Source of the DNA: Candidatus Scybalocola faecavium
GTDB taxonomy: Bacteria > Bacillota > Clostridia > Lachnospirales > Lachnospiraceae
NCBI GenBank assembly: GCA_018713145.1
Contig: DVFP01000001.1
Span: 62,001-126,000 of the forward strand
Length of the DNA stretch: 64,000 nt
Direction: 5' to 3'
Below the pieces are notes generated by a model. The model did not search any database, was not told the DNA's origin, and saw only the letters and a program-made list of their open reading frames with translations. Positions within the stretch are counted from its first letter, which is position 1. Each line of letters starts with the position of its first letter. The translations under genes and the position numbers were made by a program. Below are positions 58,627 to 64,000 of the stretch, one piece after another.

Positions 58627-59697
58627 TCATCCGTTTAATACGTCTTCCACATGATGGCTTTGTCCCAGGATCTGTCCCTCCTGGTCAAAAAGTACCACTG
58701 CCACAGAAATCTGGTCATGGGTGCGCATACGGCATTTTCTTGCGCCTTCCATGGCAATATCCGTCCATATTTGAGAAAGTCCGTTGGCTTTGATCACTTC
58801 CATGGCTCCCTGAACGGTCCTGCACTGATAGATTTCCCGGATGACCTGAACCGGCGCTCCTCTTAATGCCGCAAAGGTGCACAAGGTCTCCCGCCGCCCG
58901 TCAGCCACATGACTGTGGGTATTCATAATATCTGCCGCCAGCTTTACCAGCTTTCCGCCAAATCCGGCCACCAGGATAGCCTCAACGCCAAGTAAAACCG
59001 CCTGATCCAGCATAAAACCTATATAATTGCTCACCATAACACAGCAGACCTGATCTCCAAATACTTCCTTCACCTTTTTTTCGCCTCCGGCCCCCAGGAC
59101 AAAAGCCAATCGTTTATGGCCCCGGCAAAAGGCGGCCTTCAGCTCTAAGGCCAGGGAATCCTTCATGGCTTCCTCGCTCATGGGCCGGACAATACCGCTG
59201 GTACCTAAGATTGACAGTCCTCCCACCACGCCAACCCGGCTGTTAAAGGTCTTTTTGGCCAGTTCCTCTCCCCCGGGAATGGACAGGGTTACACAGGCGC
59301 CTTTGCCATTTAAATAAGGGCGCAGGGCCCTGGAGATCATTTCTCTTGGCACAGGATTGATCGCCGGCTCTCCCACAGGCACTTTAAGGCCGGGGAACGT
59401 CACAGTTCCCACGCCCTCCCCAGCCTTAAAAACAATACGACTGCTGTCTAAATCTTCATCTACCCTGGCTACCACCATACAGCCGTCTGTCACATCCGGA
59501 TCATCCCCTGCATCCTTAATAACACCGCAAACTCCATAGTCTACCGGGCATATAGGAAGGGTCAGTACCTTTCCTGCCGGGGTTAAAATCTCTACTTTTT
59601 CCGGACATTCTCCGTTAAGCTGCCAAAGCAGACTGGCCAAAGCCGCGCCGGCAGCGCAGCTTCCCGTAGTCACGCCTTCTCTTAATCTTTTCTCCAT
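58627..59697 (-). CDS. cbiD: Cobalt-precorrin-5B C1-methyltransferase (CbiD)
   Basis: 356 aa. The start LREGVTTGSCAAGAALASLLWQL (SAM/substrate loop), GEPAINPVPREMI, VVGGLSILGTSGIVRPMSEEA, FVLGAGGEKK and AGFGGKLVKLAADIMNTHSHVADGR are CbiD motifs. The start is ATG 59697 with GGAGGACTGGAGTTT; frames open further upstream are not supported. First gene of the cobalamin block. Confidence 0.95.
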   Translation of the reverse strand: MEKRLREGVTTGSCAAGAALASLLWQLNGECPEKVEILTPAGKVLTLPICPVDYGVCGVIKDAGDDPDVTDGCMVVARVDEDLDSSRIVFKAGEGVGTVTFPGLKVPVGEPAINPVPREMISRALRPYLNGKGACVTLSIPGGEELAKKTFNSRVGVVGGLSILGTSGIVRPMSEEAMKDSLALELKAAFCRGHKRLAFVLGAGGEKKVKEVFGDQVCCVMVSNYIGFMLDQAVLLGVEAILVAGFGGKLVKLAADIMNTHSHVADGRRETLCTFAALRGAPVQVIREIYQCRTVQGAMEVIKANGLSQIWTDIAMEGARKCRMRTHDQISVAVVLFDQEGQILGQSHHVEDVLNG

Positions 59698-59753
59698 AAA
59701 CTCCAGTCCTCCGGTCAAATCCCCCTTATAGTTCATCGGGGTATTTGATTTCC

Positions 59754-59781
59754 ATTTTACAGAATAGCAGAAAAAAAGCAA
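59754..59781 (-). promoter_or_regulatory. Possible promoter of the cobalamin block
   Basis: TTGCTT (59776-59781) and TAAAAT (59754-59759) with 16 bases between them on the minus strand, giving a leader of roughly 50 bases before cbiD. The leader is too short for a cobalamin riboswitch, and no B12-box-like sequence was seen in the divergent gap 59698-59883. Confidence 0.4.
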
Positions 59782-59810
59782 GTGTTTGTTCCTGTGAAAA
59801 AAATCTCTGG

Positions 59811-59816
59811 TATAAT
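59811..59816 (+). promoter_or_regulatory. Extended -10 promoter for the YhfC-pyrBI operon
   Basis: TGGTATAAT, an extended -10 box (TATAAT at 59811-59816), with a weak TTGTTC-like -35 19 bases upstream. The next feature is GAGGAGG before the ATG at 59884. Confidence 0.55.
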
Positions 59817-59883
59817 TATGGATTTTGTATTATTATAATAAGAGAGTTTCGTCAAAAATATCTTACTAGAGGAGGTTTAGAAA

Positions 59884-60759
59884 ATGCCGGAAACCATACC
59901 CGATGGAACCATGAGTCTGATCTTGCTGGGTATCTCTTACAGCTTTATCATTCCTCTGCTGCTCTTCATCATTTTTAAAAAGCGCTTTAGAGCCCATGCG
60001 AAGCCGTTTTTTCTCGGTCTGCTGGCTTACGGGGCCTTTTCTTTTTGCCTTGTAAACATCGTCAACGGCCTGCTTCTCATGTTTGTGGATCCCACAGGCT
60101 TTTCCACACCGCTGATCTTTATTTACTCCCTATGTACACAGATCATCGGCGTCCTTATCGGACAGATTGGAAAATACTATGCTCTGCGCATTTTAAAAAA
60201 TGATGCAAATCCTAACAAATATGCCATGCGGGGTGAAGCCATGGTGTTTGGCGCAGGATATGGCGGCCTGGAATTGGTTTTAACTGTAGGTGTGACCATG
60301 GCTTCCTACTTTTCCTATGCCACGATCATGGTCAACGGACAGTCAGAAGCATTTATGGAAAACCTTTCCGGTGCAGATCTTGCCAGTGTCCAAAGTATTT
60401 TCGACACCCTGGCAAACACTACATCCATGGATTACATGAGCCTTTTGCTTCAGGGTCTTGCCATGTTTTTATTCCAGCTTGGCTCCAGTCTCCTGGTATT
60501 TAGGGCTGTGTTCGGATCAGGGGCTAATGACAAAGCCTATCTGCGCCTGGCCATTATTTTCCATATTATCATGATCGTCCCCGGATGCTTCGTGTCCGCA
60601 GGTATTATCAGCAATCCGTGGTTCCAGACCATCCTGATGCTTATCTTTAGCATTGCTGTTCTTGTTTATGGTTATGACAAGATCAAAGAATATGAAAAAC
60701 AGCATGTGGCCGACATGGTCAATGCAGCTAAAGGCAAAAAAACAATACATTTTAAATAA
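59884..60759 (+). CDS. YhfC-family (putative glutamic-type) intramembrane peptidase
   Basis: 291 aa with about seven membrane helices. [14 protein letters not shown] is the YhfC motif with the candidate catalytic Glu in a G-x-G-x-x-E setting; a conserved His lies in [11 protein letters not shown]. The C-terminal tail is polar ([19 protein letters not shown]). Family function is not established; membrane peptidase activity is inferred from relation to CPBP/PrsW-type proteins. It is 14 bp upstream of pyrB and shares its promoter, an unexpected pairing. Confidence 0.75.
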   Translation: MPETIPDGTMSLILLGISYSFIIPLLLFIIFKKRFRAHAKPFFLGLLAYGAFSFCLVNIVNGLLLMFVDPTGFSTPLIFIYSLCTQIIGVLIGQIGKYYALRILKNDANPNKYAMRGEAMVFGAGYGGLELVLTVGVTMASYFSYATIMVNGQSEAFMENLSGADLASVQSIFDTLANTTSMDYMSLLLQGLAMFLFQLGSSLLVFRAVFGSGANDKAYLRLAIIFHIIMIVPGCFVSAGIISNPWFQTILMLIFSIAVLVYGYDKIKEYEKQHVADMVNAAKGKKTIHFK

Positions 60760-60773
60760 GGGAGGTACTCTCT

Positions 60774-61697
60774 ATGAGACATTTAATCAGTCCGCTGGAT
60801 TTTTCCGTGGAGGAAACCAATCATCTTCTGCAGCTTGCGGAAGATATTGCAAAGGATCCGAAAAAGTACAGCCAGGTATGCAAGGGTAAAAAGCTGGCCA
60901 CGCTATTTTATGAGCCCAGTACCCGGACCCGGTTAAGCTTTGAAGCTGCCATGTTAAATCTTGGCGGCACCGTTCTTGGATTTTCCAGCGCGGACTCTAG
61001 TTCTGCATCTAAGGGGGAAAGTGTTGCGGACACGATCCGGGTCATTTCCGGCTATGCTGATATAGCGGCTATGCGCCATCCCAAAGAAGGCGCCCCTTAT
61101 GTGGCGTCCCTTCATTCTGAGATTCCTGTGATCAATGCAGGGGACGGCGGACATCAGCATCCGACCCAGACCTTAACAGACCTTTTAACCATTCATTCCC
61201 TGAAAGGCCGTCTGGGGGATCTTACGATCGGTCTGTGCGGAGACTTGAAATTCGGCCGTACTGTCCACTCGCTCATTAACGCCCTGGTGCGGTATCCCGG
61301 CATCCGTTTTGTTATGATCTCGCCGGAAGAGCTGCGCATCCCTACCTATATCCGGAAAGAAGTTCTGGAAGATAAAAACATCCCCTATAAGGAAGTAGAA
61401 GTTCTGGAGGACGTTATGCCTGAGCTGGACATTTTATACATGACCCGTGTTCAGAGAGAGCGCTTCTTTAATGAAGAGGATTATATCCGTCTGAAAGACC
61501 GGTATATCCTGGATGCTGCAAAGATGAAGTATGCCCGGGAAGACATGCTGGTCCTTCATCCCCTGCCCCGTGTTAATGAAATTTCTGTGGAAGTAGACAA
61601 AGATCCCAGAGCCGCATACTTTACCCAGGCCAAACTTGGTGTCTATGCCCGTATGGCTCTGATCATGATTTTACTGGAGGTGGAGAAACCATGTTAA
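60774..61697 (+). CDS. pyrB: Aspartate carbamoyltransferase catalytic subunit
   Basis: 307 aa. The carbamoyl-phosphate loop [16 protein letters not shown], the 80s loop [21 protein letters not shown] and [11 protein letters not shown] are all present. It makes carbamoyl aspartate, the first pyrimidine-specific step. GGGAGG precedes the ATG. Overlaps pyrI by 7 bp, so subunits are made together. Confidence 0.97.
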   Translation: MRHLISPLDFSVEETNHLLQLAEDIAKDPKKYSQVCKGKKLATLFYEPSTRTRLSFEAAMLNLGGTVLGFSSADSSSASKGESVADTIRVISGYADIAAMRHPKEGAPYVASLHSEIPVINAGDGGHQHPTQTLTDLLTIHSLKGRLGDLTIGLCGDLKFGRTVHSLINALVRYPGIRFVMISPEELRIPTYIRKEVLEDKNIPYKEVEVLEDVMPELDILYMTRVQRERFFNEEDYIRLKDRYILDAAKMKYAREDMLVLHPLPRVNEISVEVDKDPRAAYFTQAKLGVYARMALIMILLEVEKPC

Positions 61698-62110
61698 GTA
61701 TCAGCGGAATTGATGAAGGTTATGTGATCGATCATATCCAGGCCGGAAGAAGCATGGATATTTATAAATATTTAAAACTGGAAAAGCTGGACTGCCAGGT
61801 GGCTATCATAAAAAATGCCGCCAGCAATAAGATGGGCAAAAAAGACATTATTAAGATCCAGGGCCCTATGGAACTGGATCTGGATATTCTCGGATTTATT
61901 GATAATCATATTACTGTTAATGTGATTCATGGCGGAAAAATCGTTGAGAAAAAGAATCTGACTCTGCCGGAAACAGTGACCAATGTGATCAAATGCAAAA
62001 ATCCCAGATGCATCACCTCCATTGAACAGGAGATTCCTCACATCTTCAAACTGACCGATCCTGCCACCCGGACCTACCGGTGTATCTATTGCGAAGAAAA
62101 GTTTAAGTAA
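61691..62110 (+). CDS. pyrI: Aspartate carbamoyltransferase regulatory subunit
   Basis: 139 aa. The allosteric domain ([28 protein letters not shown]) is followed by the zinc domain with four Cys in CKNPRCI and CIYCEEKF. It binds nucleotides and the catalytic trimers, giving feedback control of the PyrB reaction. Start within the end of pyrB, after GGAGGTGGAG. Confidence 0.97.
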   Translation: MLSISGIDEGYVIDHIQAGRSMDIYKYLKLEKLDCQVAIIKNAASNKMGKKDIIKIQGPMELDLDILGFIDNHITVNVIHGGKIVEKKNLTLPETVTNVIKCKNPRCITSIEQEIPHIFKLTDPATRTYRCIYCEEKFK

Positions 62111-62126
62111 TTTCAGGATCTAAAAA

Positions 62127-62175
62127 TCCGGTGGATATGCTTTTCGTACTTACATGAAAAAGCATATCCACCGGA
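62127..62175. terminator. Terminator between pyrI and the CarD-like gene
   Basis: An 18-bp perfect stem (TCCGGTGGATATGCTTTT, 62127-62144, with 62158-62175) and a 13-base loop. In the minus direction it is followed by TTTTTAG, in the plus direction by CCAAAAAC. It is the better terminator for the CarD-like gene and may serve pyrBI as well. Confidence 0.8.
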
Positions 62176-62205
62176 CCAAAAACATCCAAAGACCTATACC
62201 GATCT

Positions 62206-62730
62206 TTACATTATAGTCACTTCCATAGACTCTACTGTATCTTTTATATATGGTTCCACATCTTTAAAATTTATCCCTAAAGCAGCGGCCAGCTCCCCAT
62301 AAAACAGATCTTTTGCCCGCTTCATATAACGCTCATCTACCTGAGCAGGCTTTTTACCGCTGTCCGTAGCTTTTTTATTTCTCACGTAAATCGTCCGGAT
62401 CAAACTGATCAGATCTTCACACTTATGGCTGCTTAAAGATGCCTCATACTGGTCAGAAATCATCCTCTGGTTTTGACACTCTACCTTTTGGCCCGGGATT
62501 TTGGGAATCTTTGCAATCAGCGCCCTGGCTTCCTCCGGTGACATGATCAAACGCATAAATACCTTGGAATCTACAGGGGCATAAATGGTTCCCTTACTGT
62601 CATAAACAGGCTCCAGCGTATAGTAAATCCGTTCCGGATTGGCTGCTGAAATGCCTTCCAGGGTACCGATAGCCTTTACGCGGCATACTCCGGTATTACC
62701 ATAAACAATCAGATCATTCTCATGAAACAT
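62206..62730 (-). CDS. CarD-like transcriptional regulator
   Basis: 174 aa. The N-terminal CarD/TRCF RNA-polymerase-interacting domain is seen (NDLIVYGNTGVCRVKAIGTLEG, YYTLEPVYDSKGTIYAPVD), followed by a helical, basic C-terminal domain (ISLIRTIYVRNKKATDSGKKPAQVDERYMKRAKDLFYGELAAALG). CarD proteins stabilise open promoter complexes. The start is ATG 62730 after GGAGG; an in-frame TTG at 62739 is possible. Targets are not evident. Confidence 0.9.
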   Translation of the reverse strand: MFHENDLIVYGNTGVCRVKAIGTLEGISAANPERIYYTLEPVYDSKGTIYAPVDSKVFMRLIMSPEEARALIAKIPKIPGQKVECQNQRMISDQYEASLSSHKCEDLISLIRTIYVRNKKATDSGKKPAQVDERYMKRAKDLFYGELAAALGINFKDVEPYIKDTVESMEVTIM

Positions 62731-62787
62731 AATTTTCAACCTCCAACCTTTTTTGCGTACAAATAATCACGCGGACTTATCCTTGTG

Positions 62788-62815
62788 ATCATAAGTTCCA
62801 GTGGCTTACGTGCAA
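62788..62815 (-). promoter_or_regulatory. Possible promoter of the CarD-like gene
   Basis: TTGCAC (62810-62815) and TATGAT (62788-62793) with a 16-base spacer, about 58 bp upstream of the start codon. The gap 62731-63151 otherwise holds two hairpins and no convincing gene; a 69-codon ORF (62736-62945) has no recognisable protein features. Confidence 0.45.
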
Positions 62816-62885
62816 TGACTTTTTGCAGCGAGTAACTAGGTGACTGTGTACAGATAGATCTTATAGAACTAAAACATAAGAAAAC

Positions 62886-62917
62886 CGCCTGGGCCAGAAA
62901 TATGTCTGTCCAGGGCG
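62886..62917 (-). terminator. Terminator-like hairpin upstream of the CarD-like gene
   Basis: In the minus direction CGCCCTGG and CCAGGCG pair with an internal CAGA/TCTG step, followed by GTTTTCTTATGTTTTAG. It lies downstream of the 63152-63769 gene and upstream of the probable CarD promoter, so it likely ends the former transcript. Confidence 0.5.
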
Positions 62918-63045
62918 TACAGGAAAAGAACATCATCTGCTGCAAGAAAACCAGCAGACATTTTCCATCTAAATATATTTTAACACAAAAATACCAGAAA
63001 ATGTAAGAAGAAAATTAATTTTTTTAAATATTCGGCTGCTGTAGT

Positions 63046-63079
63046 GTTACTGTTCACTGGCAAGCCAGTAAACAGTAAC
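63046..63079. repeat. Near-perfect inverted repeat downstream of the 63152 gene
   Basis: GTTACTGTT/AACAGTAAC (9 bp) continuing into ACTGGC/GCCAGT (6 bp) with a single mismatch and a two-base loop. No T-run follows directly on either strand. A second hairpin at 62886-62917 is nearby. Confidence 0.6.
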
Positions 63080-63151
63080 ATTTCAGCCAGGTCTGCGCAT
63101 TTACTGAGCAGACCGTGAGAAAGTGATTCAAAATTGCCGGTTAAAGCAGCT

Positions 63152-63769
63152 TTACTGCTCCATTAACGTAATATACCTGTGCTCTAAGGCATACATATCC
63201 TCCTCAGTATATTCTGAAGCTTCAAAATTCTCCCGGGCATCAGCAACCATGTCCTCCGCAGGAACACTGTCAATACATTCCTGGACATAGTAAATATCCT
63301 GTGTTTCATCATCTCTGATCCCTAAGGCCAAGATGGTATGGCCCTCATAGTCCAGGTTATCCGGGAGCAGAGATGCGCTGTTTGCCAGTGTTTCAATCCG
63401 GCATGACATGAGGGAATATCCCTCAGCCAAAGTTTCTGGAATAAACAGCACCACATCCCCTTCATAATAGGGATTCTGCCCCGGCAGAGGATTCACCGTT
63501 CCATTGACATTTTTCTCGTCACAGGAAAATTGAAATGAAAGCGCCCCATCCTCATATGTAAAAGACAGATTCCCCGCCGCCCGGTCTGACGGATCCAGAT
63601 CCGATGCCGGCTGGATCTTTCCATCCCGGAAAATAAGCGCCGAAACTTCCTGGTCAAAGTCTGTCTCTGAAGCCTCCGGCCCCCATATCCATATACCGGC
63701 GGCAATGACCGCGGCTCCCGCCACTGTTCCTCCCAGCGCCAAAAACCATTTTCCCGATCCTTCTTTCAT
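63152..63769 (-). CDS. Membrane-anchored hypothetical protein (205 aa)
   Basis: The N-terminus KEGSGKWFLALGGTVAGAAVIAAGIWIWG is a single membrane helix with no lipobox or cleavage site, so the rest (residues 33-205), which is acidic and mixed alpha/beta with FDQEVSALIFRDGK, LSFTYEDGALSFQFSCDE and YYEGDVVLFIPETLAEG, faces the outside. No known family was recognised. GATAAG and GGGGG lie upstream of the ATG. No clear partner; the next gene upstream is a GNAT acetyltransferase in the same direction, 56 bp away. Confidence 0.75.
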   Translation of the reverse strand: MKEGSGKWFLALGGTVAGAAVIAAGIWIWGPEASETDFDQEVSALIFRDGKIQPASDLDPSDRAAGNLSFTYEDGALSFQFSCDEKNVNGTVNPLPGQNPYYEGDVVLFIPETLAEGYSLMSCRIETLANSASLLPDNLDYEGHTILALGIRDDETQDIYYVQECIDSVPAEDMVADARENFEASEYTEEDMYALEHRYITLMEQ

Positions 63770-63825
63770 CTTATCATCCCCCTCCTATAGGTCTTGTTTT
63801 ATCATCGTTTGCATCTGCAAAAAAC

Positions 63826-64000
63826 TTATTTTTCCTTTTCCATAACAAAGTTTGTCAGAAAAACACCGTGTCTTTCCACCTTTTGTTCTTTTATTACCTT
63901 AAATCCTCTCTTTTCAAAAAAAGGTCTTGCTGTGATAGAAGCGTGCGTGATAATGTTCCCCTGAACCGCCTGCTCTAACTGGTCGCAAATCATCGTAGCG
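63826..64000 (-). CDS. GNAT-family acetyltransferase, C-terminal end (cut by window edge)
   Basis: From the edge to the stop at 63826 the minus strand encodes ATMICDQLEQAVQGN followed by HASITARPFFEKRGFKV and a tail ending NFVMEKEK. The A(R)xFFEKxGF pattern with preceding Ala/Ser is the last conserved motif of GNAT acetyltransferases. The start and acetyl-CoA loop are outside the window. It lies upstream of the anchored hypothetical gene. Confidence 0.8.
   Translation of the reverse strand, partial: ATMICDQLEQAVQGNIITHASITARPFFEKRGFKVIKEQKVERHGVFLTNFVMEKEK

Noticed and set aside
59698-59883. Cobalamin riboswitch before cbiD
   Set aside because: The divergent gap leaves only about 50-90 bases of leader and no B12 box was seen.
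62736-62945. 69-codon ORF upstream of the CarD-like gene
   Set aside because: No ribosome-binding site, crosses a terminator-like hairpin and has no recognisable pattern.

Overview
The window reads as chromosome of an anaerobic, spore-former-type Firmicute, most likely a Lachnospiraceae-like clostridium. Supporting signs are strong AGGAGG ribosome binding sites throughout, an oxygen-independent cobalamin pathway, a LytTR/GHKL two-component pair, a Bce-type bacitracin/peptide-sensing module, a PyrB+PyrI pair, a CarD-like regulator, an Rpn-type nuclease and a GHKL/BceS kinase repertoire. Base composition is intermediate by eye. No rRNA, tRNA, CRISPR array, prophage or insertion sequence was recognised.

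Layout. 1-2165: two overlapping ABC exporter half-transporters (the first cut by the window edge). 2495-4568: LytTR response regulator and GHKL sensor kinase, with a divergent small lectin-fold-like protein (4712-5329). 5530-21897: a long minus-strand catabolic block. In transcription order it holds a P-loop kinase-like protein (22440), a LacI regulator, then a promoter with two matching LacI operators, then a family-5 solute-binding lipoprotein, Zn alcohol dehydrogenase, two permeases, a fused ATPase, a CapA-like phosphoesterase, an alpha/beta hydrolase, two 2-hydroxyacyl-CoA dehydratase subunits, a class III CoA transferase, an acyl-CoA dehydrogenase and a ferredoxin-like aldo/keto reductase. 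The gene set resembles the reductive aryl-lactate (Fld) pathway of Clostridium sporogenes, but it has its own importer and hydrolase. One dehydratase subunit seems to have lost the cysteines that bind the iron-sulfur cluster. This is my best candidate for an undescribed system.

22649-27296: a BceAB transporter with its BceR/BceS pair and a Bce-box-like operator upstream. 27276-36828: assorted genes (phosphodiesterase, DUF2798 protein, truncated GNAT, Rpn nuclease, class II UvrA-like protein, catalase, flavodoxin-like protein with TetR regulator and a 33-bp operator, DegV).

36989-59697: about 22.7 kb of minus-strand genes for tetrapyrrole and cobalamin synthesis. They run from cbiD to two COG0523 GTPases and cover glutamyl-tRNA to uroporphyrinogen III (hemA, hemL, hemB, a hemC-cobA-hemD fusion), precorrin-2 oxidation, the anaerobic corrin ring steps (cbiL, cbiH, cbiF, cbiG, cbiD, cbiJ, cbiET, cbiC), amidation (cbiA, cbiP), adenosylation (cobO) and the aminopropanol arm (cobD, cbiB). 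A cobaltochelatase of the CbiK/CbiX type and the nucleotide-loop genes (cobU, cobS, cobT) are absent here, and no cobalamin riboswitch was seen.

59884-64000: a YhfC-like membrane protein with pyrB-pyrI, then convergent CarD-like regulator, a small anchored protein and the end of a GNAT acetyltransferase gene.

A 52-53 bp tandem duplication with a shared hairpin core lies directly upstream of the start codon of three unrelated genes (2165, 39082, 43809). It duplicates the ribosome-binding region in two of them and looks like a small mobile or recombining 5'-leader element.
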